From contig JANXRV010000128.1 of NCBI GenBank assembly GCA_025356665.1, forward strand, positions 29,286 to 93,285: a stretch of DNA of 64,000 nt. Reading direction: 5' to 3'. Below, in pieces: positions 50,710-59,449 of the stretch. The translations under genes were made by a program, and so were the position numbers. Under the pieces are notes generated by a model, which worked only from the letters and a program-made list of their open reading frames with translations, had not been told where the DNA came from and made no database searches. Positions within the stretch are counted from its first letter, which is position 1. Every line of letters begins with the position of its first letter. Source of the stretch: CAITSH01 sp025356665 (GTDB lineage: Bacteria; Pseudomonadota; Gammaproteobacteria; Burkholderiales; SG8-39).

Positions 50710-51306
50710 ATGTCCGACATCCTTGTCCTCTATTACAGCCATCACGGCTCCGTACGTGAAATGGCGCGATGTGTCGCCCGCGGCATCGGCGAGGTTGACG
50801 GAGCGAGCGCGCGCTTGCGCACTGTGCCGAAAATATCGACAGTCACCGAGGCCATTGCGCCGGCAGTGCCCGATGAGGGCGCACCCTATTGCACCGGACG
50901 CGATCTTGAGGAATGCATAGGACTAGCACTCGGCAGCCCGACGCGTTTTGGCAACATGGCCGCACCGATGAAATATTTCTGGGACGGCACCGCGGAAGAA
51001 TGGCTGAAGGGTGCGCTTTCGGACAAACCAGCCGCGGTCTTCACTTCAAGCGGATCAATGCACGGCGGACAGGAAAGCACCCTGCTTTCCATGATGCTGC
51101 CCTTGCTGCATCACGGTATGCTCATGGTGGGGCTACCCTATACCGAACCAGAACTGGCCTCGACACAGTCAGGCGGCACGCCCTACGGTGCCAGCCATCA
51201 TGCCGGCATGGCAGGCGACCGGCCCGTGGATGCGACTGAGAAAAAACTCTGCATCGCTCTGGGTCGGCGCCTGGCGCAAGTTGCCATCAAGCAAGCCCGG
51301 CCATGA
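50710..51306 (+). CDS. wrbA: NAD(P)H:quinone oxidoreductase, flavodoxin-like
   Basis: 198 residues. FMN-binding loop 'VLYYSHHGSVREMARCVARG', 'GSPTRFGNMAAPMKYFWDGT', 'AVFTSSGSMHGGQESTLLSMM' and 'GGTPYGASHHAG' are all WrbA hallmarks. Two-electron quinone reduction protects from redox cycling. Coupled to the DUF2069 gene by an ATGATG overlap. Confidence 0.95.
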   Translation: MSDILVLYYSHHGSVREMARCVARGIGEVDGASARLRTVPKISTVTEAIAPAVPDEGAPYCTGRDLEECIGLALGSPTRFGNMAAPMKYFWDGTAEEWLKGALSDKPAAVFTSSGSMHGGQESTLLSMMLPLLHHGMLMVGLPYTEPELASTQSGGTPYGASHHAGMAGDRPVDATEKKLCIALGRRLAQVAIKQARP

Positions 51307-51665
51307 TGCGAGAAAGATCCCGCATCGCCGCCATCGCCCACGCCGGCGCATGCGTCAGCCTGATCGCCCTTATTTTCCTTTGCCTGACCTGGGAACTGTG
51401 GCTGGCCCCGCTGCGCCCCGGCGGATCATGGCTGGTACTAAAGCTTTTGCCCTTGCTCGCCGCCCTGATGGGCGTGTTGCGCGGAAGGCGCTATACCCTG
51501 CAGTGGGGATCGATGATGATCCTCGCGTACTTCACCGAAGGCACAGTCAGGGCATGGTCTGAAGCGGGCATCGCACGCGGGCTCGCACTTAGCGAGATAC
51601 TGCTCGCGCTAATATTTTTCTCCGCTGCATTGATCTACGCGAGATTTACCAGAGGCACCGGATAA
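51303..51665 (+). CDS. DUF2069 membrane protein
   Basis: 120 residues with four predicted helices ('HAGACVSLIALIFLCLTWELW', 'LKLLPLLAALMGVLRGRRYT', 'WGSMMILAYFTEGTVRAW', 'LSEILLALIFFSAALIYA'). DUF2069 commonly follows wrbA; function unknown, possibly a quinone-linked membrane partner. Starts inside the wrbA stop (4-bp overlap). Confidence 0.87.
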   Translation: MMRERSRIAAIAHAGACVSLIALIFLCLTWELWLAPLRPGGSWLVLKLLPLLAALMGVLRGRRYTLQWGSMMILAYFTEGTVRAWSEAGIARGLALSEILLALIFFSAALIYARFTRGTG

Positions 51666-51700
51666 AGGCCGCAAACACCACCGTCCCGGCCAATCATCGA

Positions 51701-51731
51701 CTGAAAACCCGCGCCAGAAGCGGGTTTTCAG
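51701..51731. terminator. bidirectional hairpin between DUF2069 and leuA
   Basis: CTGAAAACCCGC / GCGGGTTTTCAG, a perfect 12-bp stem with a 7-nt loop between two convergent genes. No T-run, but A/T in the stem gives short A/U tracts on both strands. Nearly the same arms occur at 14302-14332. Confidence 0.7.
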
Positions 51732-51766
51732 CTTACTCCCCTTTGCACCGATGCTGCCCCACCCGG

Positions 51767-53323
51767 CTAAATCGCCTCTGACGTCTGCGGGTTAACGCGC
51801 TCTGCCTTACTGGTAATCTTGTTGAGCGCCGCGATGTAGGCCTTGGCCGAAGCAACCACGATATCGGTATCGGAGCCGACGCCGTTTACAATACGACCGG
51901 CACGAGACAAACGCACCGTCACTTCGCCCTGAGACTCCGTCCCCTGCGTCACCGCGTTCACCGAATAGAGCAACAATTCGGCGCCACTTGCGACCAGGGA
52001 CTCAATTGCCTTGAACACGGCGTCCACCGGGCCGTCGCCTTGGGCATCGGCGCTCCGCTCGGCACCGCCCTCGCTCAACACGATACTGGCATGCGGACGC
52101 TCACCCATTCCGCTGGCCTGGGTCATGTGCACCAGCTTCCAGTGCTCGTTCTCGGTGGTAACCGATTCGTCCGACACCAGCGCCTGAATGTCCTCGTCGA
52201 AGATATCAGCCTTCTTGTCAGCCAGATCCTTGAATCTCTGAAATGCCGCGTTGACGGCCTCCTCGGATGCCAGATCGATGCCAAGTTCCTTCAATCGCTG
52301 TTTAAATGCACTGCGACCTGACAATTTGCCAAGCACGATTCTATTGGCGTTCCAGCCCACATCCTCGGCCGTCATGATTTCGTAGGTATTTCGCGCCTTG
52401 AGCACACCGTCTTGATGAATGCCCGAGGCATGGGCGAAGGCGTTGGCACCGACCACCGCCTTGTTCGGCTGCACAACGAAACCAGTGATCCCCGACACGA
52501 GGCGCGACGCGGGAACAATCTGGGTCGTGTCTATGCGTGTGTCCATGCCGAAAAAATCCTTGCGTGTGCGCACTGCCATCACCACCTCCTCCAGCGATGT
52601 GTTTCCGGCGCGCTCACCCAGTCCGTTGATGGTGCATTCGATTTGTCGCGCTCCACCAATGGTCACACCAGCCAGCGAGTTGGCCACCGCCATTCCCAAG
52701 TCGTTATGGCAATGCACGGACCACACCGCCTTGTCTGAGTTGGGTATGCGCTCGCGCAGGGAGCGGATAAACTCACCGAATTGCTCCGGCACGGCATAGC
52801 CGACGGTATCTGGCACATTGATGGTGGTTGCTCCCTCCGCTATCACATCCTCGAGAACACGGCAAAGAAAATCCGGATCCGAACGGCTGGCATCTTCGGG
52901 TGAAAACTCGATGTCTCCGCAATGCTTGCGGGCAAAGCGCACAGCAAGTTTGGCCTGTTCGTGGACCTGCTCTGGGGTCATGCGCAGCTTCTTCTCCATA
53001 TGCAATGCGCTCGTGGCGAGGAAGATGTGAATGCGCCAGGACTTCGCGTCCTTGAGCGCCTCGATGCCCCGACTGATATCGCGGTCGTTGGCCCGGCAAA
53101 GTCCGGCGACAGTCGCGTCCTTGATCGCCGCGGCGATCGCCTTCACCGCCTCAAAATCACCGTTTGACGCGGCAGGGAAGCCCGCTTCGATCACGTCCAC
53201 ACGCAGGCGCTCGAGTTGCTTCGCGATGCGTAATTTTTCATCGCGCGTCATTGAAGCGCCCGGGCTCTGCTCGCCATCACGCAAGGTCGTGTCAAATATG
53301 ATCAATCGCTTCGTCGTTGTCAT
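51767..53323 (-). CDS. leuA: 2-isopropylmalate synthase
   Basis: 518 residues. Catalytic TIM barrel 'IIFDTTLRDGEQSPGASMT', 'SVHCHNDLGMAVANSLAG' (metal-binding HxH) and 'GLGERAGNTSLEEVVMA'; C-terminal regulatory domain (about 390-515) for leucine feedback. First committed step of leucine synthesis. AGGAGAG lies before the ATG. Downstream of pssA, closing the ilv-psd-pssA-leu cluster. Confidence 0.97.
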   Translation of the reverse strand: MTTTKRLIIFDTTLRDGEQSPGASMTRDEKLRIAKQLERLRVDVIEAGFPAASNGDFEAVKAIAAAIKDATVAGLCRANDRDISRGIEALKDAKSWRIHIFLATSALHMEKKLRMTPEQVHEQAKLAVRFARKHCGDIEFSPEDASRSDPDFLCRVLEDVIAEGATTINVPDTVGYAVPEQFGEFIRSLRERIPNSDKAVWSVHCHNDLGMAVANSLAGVTIGGARQIECTINGLGERAGNTSLEEVVMAVRTRKDFFGMDTRIDTTQIVPASRLVSGITGFVVQPNKAVVGANAFAHASGIHQDGVLKARNTYEIMTAEDVGWNANRIVLGKLSGRSAFKQRLKELGIDLASEEAVNAAFQRFKDLADKKADIFDEDIQALVSDESVTTENEHWKLVHMTQASGMGERPHASIVLSEGGAERSADAQGDGPVDAVFKAIESLVASGAELLLYSVNAVTQGTESQGEVTVRLSRAGRIVNGVGSDTDIVVASAKAYIAALNKITSKAERVNPQTSEAI

Positions 53324-53415
53324 GTCGCTCTCCTGTCATGCTCTGTGGGATGGATGTGCCCGCTCCGCAGCGCTCTCGCCCTGCTAACCGTGTACTGCCA
53401 AATTGGGGGGGTAGG

Positions 53416-53508
53416 TTATTTGCGCGCGGGGCGCAGCAGCAGGCCGAACAGGGCGTAACCCAGCGGGCTGCTGTTGAGGAAGGTCAGCGAGTTGTGTGCG
53501 CTAAACAT
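53416..53508 (-). CDS. possible short leader peptide upstream of leuA (weak)
   Basis: 30-codon frame between pssA and leuA on the same strand. Seven of 30 residues are Leu, including a CTG-CTG-CTG run near the end ('GYALFGLLLRPARK'), which recalls leucine-attenuator leader peptides. There is no clear ribosome-binding site and no typical attenuator terminator with T-run before leuA. The frame extends upstream to 53604 inside pssA, so chance cannot be excluded. Confidence 0.25.
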   Translation of the reverse strand: MFSAHNSLTFLNSSPLGYALFGLLLRPARK

Positions 53509-53561
53509 GCGAAAGAATATAGCCGGTTTCGGCAACACTTGCAAGGTCGCCCCGACCGCCC

Positions 53562-54323
53562 TCAGAACGGCTGGCGCGCGGCCCCGTGTTTGCGCGTCGC
53601 CCACATGACGTAGCCTGAAAGGGAATAGGCGACAAACAGGAGAAAAAGCACGAGCGGAGGATTGCTCGACACCAGCACCATGGCGACGACAATCAGCAGC
53701 ACGCCCCAGAACGGCACGCTGCGCCGAAAGTTGAGATCCTTGAAACTGTAAAATGGCAGGTTGGTGACCATGGTCACGCCTGCAAGAAAGGTGATGACGC
53801 AGGCGATCCAGCGAAGAACATCCGCACGGGCGATGCCAAAATCGTCACTGACCCAGATAAAACCGGCCACCACCGCCGCCGCTGCCGGACTGGGCAAGCC
53901 CTGAAACCAGCGCTTATCGATGACATCAATATTGGTGTTGAAGCGAGCCAGACGCAGCGCCGCGCAAGCGCAATATACAAACGCGGCGATCCAGCCCGCG
54001 CGTCCCAAATCTTTCAGCGCCCATTCATACATCACCAGCGCCGGCGCCGCGCCGAACGAAACCATATCGGAAAGCGAGTCGTACTCCGCGCCAAACTCGC
54101 TCTGCGTCCGCGTCATGCGCGCAACCCGTCCGTCCAGCCCGTCCAGCACCATGGCAACGAATATGGCCACCGCCGCTTGATCGAAGCGCTGATTCATAGC
54201 CTGAACGATCGCATAGAAGCCGGCGAATAGTGCCGCCGTGGTGAACAGGTTGGGCAGGAGATAGATGCCCTTCCGGCGAAACTCGGCGTTGATCAGCTGA
54301 CGGCGCGGTTTTCGTTCAAGCAT
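53562..54323 (-). CDS. pssA: CDP-diacylglycerol-serine O-phosphatidyltransferase
   Basis: 253 residues, CDP-alcohol phosphatidyltransferase family: the motif reads 'DGLDGRVARMTRTQSEFGAEYDSLSD' in parts (D-G-x2-A-R...G...D...D with all Asp). Several helices follow. Makes phosphatidylserine in the inner membrane. Its start overlaps psd by 8 bp, so both steps to phosphatidylethanolamine are coupled. Confidence 0.95.
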   Translation of the reverse strand: MLERKPRRQLINAEFRRKGIYLLPNLFTTAALFAGFYAIVQAMNQRFDQAAVAIFVAMVLDGLDGRVARMTRTQSEFGAEYDSLSDMVSFGAAPALVMYEWALKDLGRAGWIAAFVYCACAALRLARFNTNIDVIDKRWFQGLPSPAAAAVVAGFIWVSDDFGIARADVLRWIACVITFLAGVTMVTNLPFYSFKDLNFRRSVPFWGVLLIVVAMVLVSSNPPLVLFLLFVAYSLSGYVMWATRKHGAARQPF

Positions 54324-54969
54324 GCTCGGGAAGTATCGCCAAAATAGTGCTGGATGCGCTCACCTTGTCACCGAGCGCGGCTTTCACGATGGAACCGGGC
54401 GGAAGATAAACGTCCACACGGGAACCAAATCGAATAAAACCGTAGCGCTGTCCCCGCATGAGCGCATCGCCCACCTTGACATAGCAAAGTATACGCCGCG
54501 CAATCAATCCGGCCACCTGGACACAGGTCACATCGTGACCGGTCGTGGTTTTGAGCCAAAGCGCATTGCGCTCATTTTCCAGCGAAGCCTTGTCCAGCGC
54601 CGCATTGAAAAACGATCCGGCGTGATACCAGACCTGTTTGACTTCGCCATCCACCGGGGCGCGATTTGAATGAACGTTAAACACATTCATGAACACACTG
54701 ACCTTGATCGCAGGGCGCTTCAGATACGGATCTTCGGCGTTCTCCACCACCACGATCTGTCCGTCGGCGGGCGAAACCACCGTCTTGGCATCACCAGGGA
54801 TAGGCCGTGCCGGATCACGGAAGAACTGCAACACAAACAACGCAACGATCCAAACCGGCAAAGACCACCACCCGGCGAACCACGAAACCAAAGCCGCCGC
54901 CGCAGCGCAGACAGCAAGAAACGGCCAGCCTTCACGCGCGATGATCGGATGCGGATAATTCGAGTTCAT
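54316..54969 (-). CDS. psd: phosphatidylserine decarboxylase proenzyme
   Basis: 217 residues, the short (type II, archaeal-like) Psd of betaproteobacteria. Membrane helix near the N-terminus ('FLAVCAAAAALVSWFAGWW'), 'VVSPADGQIVVVENAED', 'FMNVFNVHSNRAPVDGEV', and the self-cleavage site in 'FIRFGSRVDVYLPPG' (Gly-Ser, pyruvoyl from Ser). Converts PS to PE. It overlaps the lipoprotein gene by 4 bp. Confidence 0.94.
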   Translation of the reverse strand: MNSNYPHPIIAREGWPFLAVCAAAAALVSWFAGWWSLPVWIVALFVLQFFRDPARPIPGDAKTVVSPADGQIVVVENAEDPYLKRPAIKVSVFMNVFNVHSNRAPVDGEVKQVWYHAGSFFNAALDKASLENERNALWLKTTTGHDVTCVQVAGLIARRILCYVKVGDALMRGQRYGFIRFGSRVDVYLPPGSIVKAALGDKVSASSTILAILPEHA

Positions 54970-55169
54970 TGTTTTTTATCGTCCTGTTCCTGCACACGCT
55001 CTGCCGCTTTATCCATGGCATCCCCCACGCCAGCCGCGGCCTTGTCAACGGTTTTCTTTGGCGCGGAACCCACATCCCTTGCAGCCTTTGATTCGGGAAC
55101 CTTGTCACCACACCCTGCGAGGTTCAAAGCCACTATCACCAACAGGCATTTGCAGATGGACATCCTCAT
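54966..55169 (-). CDS. small lipoprotein
   Basis: 67 residues: a lipoprotein signal ('CLLVIVALNLAGC', Cys at the LAGC lipobox), then an Ala/Lys/Glu-rich helix ('KTVDKAAAGVGDAMDKAAERVQ') resembling entericidin/YqjD-like small helical lipoproteins. Asp-free position 2 after Cys is Gly, so outer-membrane sorting is likely. It sits between ilvC and psd, with AGGGG before the ATG; an ATG two codons later is possible. Function unknown. Confidence 0.75.
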   Translation of the reverse strand: MRMSICKCLLVIVALNLAGCGDKVPESKAARDVGSAPKKTVDKAAAGVGDAMDKAAERVQEQDDKKQ

Positions 55170-55236
55170 GAAACCCCTACAAAAAGCAAAAACGGGCACG
55201 TTGCCGTGCCCGAATTATGCCTCAACCACCCGCCAA

Positions 55237-56253
55237 TCAATTGCGCGATTGGTCGACCAGTTTATTTTTCTTGATCCAAGGCATCATCGAGCGCAATTTT
55301 TCGCCCACCACCTCGATCGAATGCTCCGAACTCAGGCGGCGGCGCGACAACAGGGTTGGCGCACCGGCACGATTCTCAAGGATAAAGCTCTTGGCATACT
55401 CGCCGGTCTGAATATCCTTGAGGATCTGGCGCATCACGTTTTTTGTCTCCTCAGTGATAATTCGGGGACCGGTCACGTACTCGCCATACTCGGCGTTGTT
55501 GGAGATGGAATAATTCATATTGGCGATGCCCCCCTCATAGATCAGGTCGACAATCAACTTGAGTTCGTGCAAGCACTCGAAATAGGCCATCTCAGGTGCG
55601 TAACCGGCCTCAACGAGTGTCTCATAGCCTGCCTTGATGAGTTCCACCGTCCCGCCGCACAGCACCGCCTGCTCGCCGAAAAGGTCGGTTTCCGTTTCTT
55701 CACGGAAATTGGTTTCGATAACGCCGGCCCGCGCACCACCGATGGCAGCTGCGTAGGACAAGGCGAGGTCGCGCGCTTTTTTCGACGGATTCTGATGAAC
55801 CGCGATCAGCATCGGCACCCCGCCACCCTGCGCATAGGTCGAACGGACCGTGTGGCCGGGAGCCTTAGGGGCCACCATGACAACATCAAGATCCGCGCGC
55901 GGCTGAACCTGGCCGTAATGCACGTTGAAACCGTGCGCGAACGCAAGCGTTGCGCCCTTCTTGATGTTTGGCTCCACCTCGGCCTTATAGGTTGCGGCGA
56001 TGCTCTCATCGGGCATGAGCATCATCACGAAATCAGCGCCTTTAACCGCCTCCCCCACTTCGGCGACCTTGAGCCCGGCCTTTTTCGCCTTGTCCCAGGA
56101 TGCCCCGCCCTTGCGAAGTCCGACCGTGACTTTAACGCCAGAGTCGTGCAGGTTGAGCGAATGTGCATGGCCCTGCGAACCGTAACCAACGATGGTGACC
56201 TTCTTACCCTTGATGAGGGACAGGTCTGCGTCTTTGTCGTAATAAACTTTCAT
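55237..56253 (-). CDS. ilvC: ketol-acid reductoisomerase
   Basis: 338 residues, class I KARI. NADPH motif 'VTIVGYGSQGHAHSLNLHDSG'; 'MLMPDESIAATY', 'VAPKAPGHTVRSTYAQGGGVP', 'ETDLFGEQAVLCGG' and 'YEGGIANMNYSISNNAEYG' supply Mg and substrate ligands. Second common step of valine and isoleucine synthesis. ilvH lies 104 bp upstream. Confidence 0.97.
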   Translation of the reverse strand: MKVYYDKDADLSLIKGKKVTIVGYGSQGHAHSLNLHDSGVKVTVGLRKGGASWDKAKKAGLKVAEVGEAVKGADFVMMLMPDESIAATYKAEVEPNIKKGATLAFAHGFNVHYGQVQPRADLDVVMVAPKAPGHTVRSTYAQGGGVPMLIAVHQNPSKKARDLALSYAAAIGGARAGVIETNFREETETDLFGEQAVLCGGTVELIKAGYETLVEAGYAPEMAYFECLHELKLIVDLIYEGGIANMNYSISNNAEYGEYVTGPRIITEETKNVMRQILKDIQTGEYAKSFILENRAGAPTLLSRRRLSSEHSIEVVGEKLRSMMPWIKKNKLVDQSRN

Positions 56254-56357
56254 GGTTTCCTCTCTTGTAAATCAATTGGCTTAGGGGACAGGTCGCGGCC
56301 GCCGCTGGCAATCCCGACACCCCAGGACCGCCTCCGAAACACGCGCCGCCCCGCGGG

Positions 56358-56849
56358 TCAAACCTTCAGCGTACGTTCGCCTCGAGCGATCCCGGAGGCG
56401 CCGGTACGCACCGTTTCCAGAATCACACTGCTGTCCAGCCCCTGCAGGAACGCGTCCAGCTTTTCTCCGGTGCCGGTAAGTTCCATGGTGTAGGTCGCAT
56501 CGGTAACATCGATGATGCGACCACGAAAAATATCCGCCATGCGTTTGAGCTCTTCCCGATCCTTACCCACCGCGCGCACCTTGATCAGCATAAGCTCACG
56601 CTCGATATGCGGCGCCTCGGCGAGGTCCGATAACTTCACCACCTCGACGAGCTTGTTCAGTTGCTTGGTGATCTGCTCGACAACATCATCGGAGCCTGCG
56701 GTAACGATGGTCATACGGGACAGGGACGGGTCTTCCGTCGGCGCCACAGTCAGTGACTCGATGTTATAACCGCGCGCCGAGAAGAGGCCCGAAACCCGGG
56801 AGAGCGCGCCGGCCTCGTTTTCAAGCAGTATCGAAATGATGTGTCGCAT
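56358..56849 (-). CDS. ilvH: acetolactate synthase small (regulatory) subunit
   Basis: 163 residues: N-terminal ACT domain 'HIISILLENEAGALSRVSGLFSARGYNIESLTV' (in parts) for valine feedback, then the C-terminal ALS_ss domain. Its length matches IlvH. Activates and regulates the large subunit encoded upstream (104-bp gap). Confidence 0.96.
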   Translation of the reverse strand: MRHIISILLENEAGALSRVSGLFSARGYNIESLTVAPTEDPSLSRMTIVTAGSDDVVEQITKQLNKLVEVVKLSDLAEAPHIERELMLIKVRAVGKDREELKRMADIFRGRIIDVTDATYTMELTGTGEKLDAFLQGLDSSVILETVRTGASGIARGERTLKV

Positions 56850-56953
56850 GTCTTCGGGTGTCGTGTCTTAATCTGGTGAACCGTGTAACAGACGGGATGT
56901 TGCGGCGGATCGGGAAGTTGACGACCCGCCGCCTGATGAAAAATGGATGCGCT

Positions 56954-58675
56954 TCAGAGGTCTTCGGACAGAATCATCTCGGAAATACCCTTGCCTCCTG
57001 GAATCATCGGGAAGACGTTTTCCTTTTGATCGGTGATGAAGTCCATGAACACCAGATCGTCCTTGCGCGCTAGCGCCTCTTTGAGCGCCGGTTCGATATC
57101 GGAGGGCTTTTCAATCTTCATGCCGACGTGCCCGTAGCTCTCGGCGAGCTTCACAAAATCGGGCAACGCGTTCATGTACGACTCGGCGTAGCGGTTGCCG
57201 TGGAAAAATTCCTGCCACTGCCGGACCATGCCCATGTAGCGGTTGTTCAGATTGATGATCTTCACCGGCAGGTGATACTGCTTGCAGGTCGAGAGCTCCT
57301 GGATGCACATCTGGATCGAGGCTTCGCCGGTAACGCAGGCCACGGTCGCACCAGGGTTGGCCAGGATCGCCCCCATCGCAAACGGAAGGCCCACGCCCAT
57401 GGTGCCCAAACCACCCGAGTTAATCCAACGGCGCGGCTTGTCAAATTTATAAAATTGCGCCGCCCACATCTGATGCTGGCCGACATCAGAGGTGATGATG
57501 GCATCGCCGCCGGTGAGCTCGTACAGCTTTTCGATCACCGCCTGCGGCTTGATAATCGCGCTGTTGCGGTCGTATTTCAAACAATTGCGGGAACGCCAGA
57601 TTTCGATCTGCTTCCACCATTCTTTGAGCGCCGAGACATCAGGCTTGGTTTTGGCTGCCTGCAACAGCTTGAGCATGTCCTCAAGGACATCGGGCACACT
57701 GCCGACGATGGGCACGTCAACCTTGACGCGCTTGGAAATCGACGAGGGATCAATATCAATGTGGATGATCTTGCGTGGGTTTTGGGCAAAGTGTTCGGGA
57801 TTGCCGATCACGCGATCGTCGAAGCGCGCGCCGATGGCAAGCAGCACGTCGCAATTCTGCATCGCCATGTTCGCCTCGTAGGTACCGTGCATGCCGAGCA
57901 TGCCGAGCGAATGGCGGTCGGTTGCGGGGAATCCGCCAAGACCCATCAGGGTGTTGGTACACGGAAATCCGAGATGTCGCACAAACTCGGTGAGCTGGGG
58001 CGCCGCATCGGACAGAATGACGCCGCCGCCGGCGTAAATCATCGGTCGCTCTGCCTCTAGCAGCAACTTCACAGCCTTTTTAATCTGCTCCGGATGGCCC
58101 TTTGTGACCGGATTGTACGAGCGCATCGTCACCGTTTCGGGATACTCGAAAGCTGCCTTGGCGATCGTGATGTCCTTTGGAATGTCCACCAGCACCGGTC
58201 CGGGACGGCCGCTGCTGGCCAGATAGAAGGCCTTCTTCATCGTCGCAGCGATGTCCTTGACGTCCTTGACGAGAAAATTATGCTTTACGCAAGGACGGGT
58301 GATACCAACCGTATCAACTTCCTGAAACGCGTCTTCGCCAATCGCGCGTGTCGGCACCTGACCACTGATGATCACCATCGGGATCGAATCGAGGTAGGCG
58401 GTGGCGATGCCGGTCACCGCGTTGGTCAGGCCGGGGCCGGAGGTGACCAGGCAGACGACCTTCTTGCTCGATCGCGCGTACCCGTCCGCGGCATGGGCTG
58501 CGCCCTGTTCATGACGCACCAGGACGTGCTTGACCTTGTCCTGCTTGAAAATTTCGTCGTAAAGGTAGAGTACGGCGCCGCCCGGATAGCCAAACAGGTA
58601 CTCGACCTTCTCCTCCTGCAGGCATTTGATGACGATTTCAGCGCCGGTAAATTCCAATGTCGGTCCGCGATCCAT
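56954..58675 (-). CDS. ilvI: acetolactate synthase large subunit
   Basis: 573 residues: TPP enzyme with 'EYLFGYPGGAVLYLYDEI' (catalytic Glu in the N-domain), 'VLVRHEQGAAHAADGYARSS', FAD-binding middle domain, and TPP motif 'CVTGEASIQMCIQEL...LNNRYMGM'. The usual GDG is GEA here; GEG is common in betaproteobacterial IlvI, Ala is rarer. The ATG at 58675 follows CAGGATGCCATATC; in-frame codons upstream (to 58867) include the promoter region. Confidence 0.96.
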   Translation of the reverse strand: MDRGPTLEFTGAEIVIKCLQEEKVEYLFGYPGGAVLYLYDEIFKQDKVKHVLVRHEQGAAHAADGYARSSKKVVCLVTSGPGLTNAVTGIATAYLDSIPMVIISGQVPTRAIGEDAFQEVDTVGITRPCVKHNFLVKDVKDIAATMKKAFYLASSGRPGPVLVDIPKDITIAKAAFEYPETVTMRSYNPVTKGHPEQIKKAVKLLLEAERPMIYAGGGVILSDAAPQLTEFVRHLGFPCTNTLMGLGGFPATDRHSLGMLGMHGTYEANMAMQNCDVLLAIGARFDDRVIGNPEHFAQNPRKIIHIDIDPSSISKRVKVDVPIVGSVPDVLEDMLKLLQAAKTKPDVSALKEWWKQIEIWRSRNCLKYDRNSAIIKPQAVIEKLYELTGGDAIITSDVGQHQMWAAQFYKFDKPRRWINSGGLGTMGVGLPFAMGAILANPGATVACVTGEASIQMCIQELSTCKQYHLPVKIINLNNRYMGMVRQWQEFFHGNRYAESYMNALPDFVKLAESYGHVGMKIEKPSDIEPALKEALARKDDLVFMDFITDQKENVFPMIPGGKGISEMILSEDL

Positions 58676-58754
58676 GATATGGCATCCTGTGGCTTGATTA
58701 CGTGCCTTGATTTGCATGCAAACGTACTCGTGTACGGCGCAGCGAAAACCTAGC

Positions 58755-58783
58755 AGGGTAAATCCTAAGGCTTGATTGGTCAA
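58755..58783 (-). promoter_or_regulatory. putative sigma-70 promoter of ilvIHC
   Basis: Minus strand TTGACC (58783-58778), 17-nt spacer, TACCCT (58760-58755), about 80 bp before the ilvI ATG. The -10 is a weak match. The stretch also contains CTTGA-TTGG-TCAAG with T-run on the plus strand. Confidence 0.4.
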
Positions 58784-58882
58784 GTTTTTTGCCCCAAACC
58801 ACTGCAAATCAGGCACCATTTTGATACCATCCAAGCGTGAGAGAAATATCCGCCGCGCACTGAACACAAATGGGGGCCAACT

Positions 58883-59449
58883 CTGGCTTCACGCAAGGAA
58901 CTGTCCGACTTTCTCGCCAGCATAGAACGCCGCGCTTTCAAGCAGGCGGTTTTCGCCGTGCGCGACCAGGAACACGCACTCGATATCGTTCAGGACTCGA
59001 TGCTCAAGCTCGCCGAAAAATACGGCGCAAAGCCAGCCGCCGAATGGCCGATGCTGTTCCAACGCATCCTGCAGAACACTATTCGCGACTTCTATCGCCG
59101 CCAAAAGGTGCGTTCCCTCTGGACCACGCTGTTTTCGTCGCTTTCCCCCAATCGAGAGGATGAAGATTTCGATCCCCTTGAAACTATTGACACCTCAGGC
59201 CACTCCAACCAACCAAAGGGGCCTGGACAAATCTTGGAGCAGTCACAAGTCATTGAAATTATTGAAAATGAGATTCGTACTCTGCCACCACGTCAACGCG
59301 AAGCCTTTCTTCTGCGTTATTGGGAGGAACTGGACGTTGCTGAAACGGCCTCATCCATGGGGTGTTCCGAGGGAAGTGTAAAGACGCACTGCTCCCGCGC
59401 CACCCATGCACTTGCTGCGGCGCTTCGCGCAAAAGGAATCGAGCTATGA
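58883..59449 (+). CDS. ECF-like sigma-70 family RNA polymerase sigma factor, probable CTG start
   Basis: About 188 residues. Region 2 covers 'KELSDFLASIERRAFKQAVF' through 'ALDIVQDSMLKLAEKYG' and 'MLFQRILQNTIRDFYRRQKVR'; region 4 is 'LPPRQREAFLLRYWEELDVAETASSMGCSEGSVKTHCSRA' (in parts). The family's conserved start (…SRKELSDFL) lies before the first GTG (58958) in this frame. Upstream to the stop at 58838 there is no ATG, GTG or TTG; CTG at 58883 is the best placed initiator. A GTG start at 58958 would remove region 2.1. Divergent from ilvI and coupled to the DUF3619 gene by ATGA. Confidence 0.85.
   Translation: MASRKELSDFLASIERRAFKQAVFAVRDQEHALDIVQDSMLKLAEKYGAKPAAEWPMLFQRILQNTIRDFYRRQKVRSLWTTLFSSLSPNREDEDFDPLETIDTSGHSNQPKGPGQILEQSQVIEIIENEIRTLPPRQREAFLLRYWEELDVAETASSMGCSEGSVKTHCSRATHALAAALRAKGIEL

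Noticed and set aside
54670..56493. 607-codon plus-strand open frame
   Set aside because: It is antisense to psd, the lipoprotein gene, ilvC and ilvH, all with strong family motifs; the frame is a codon-bias shadow.
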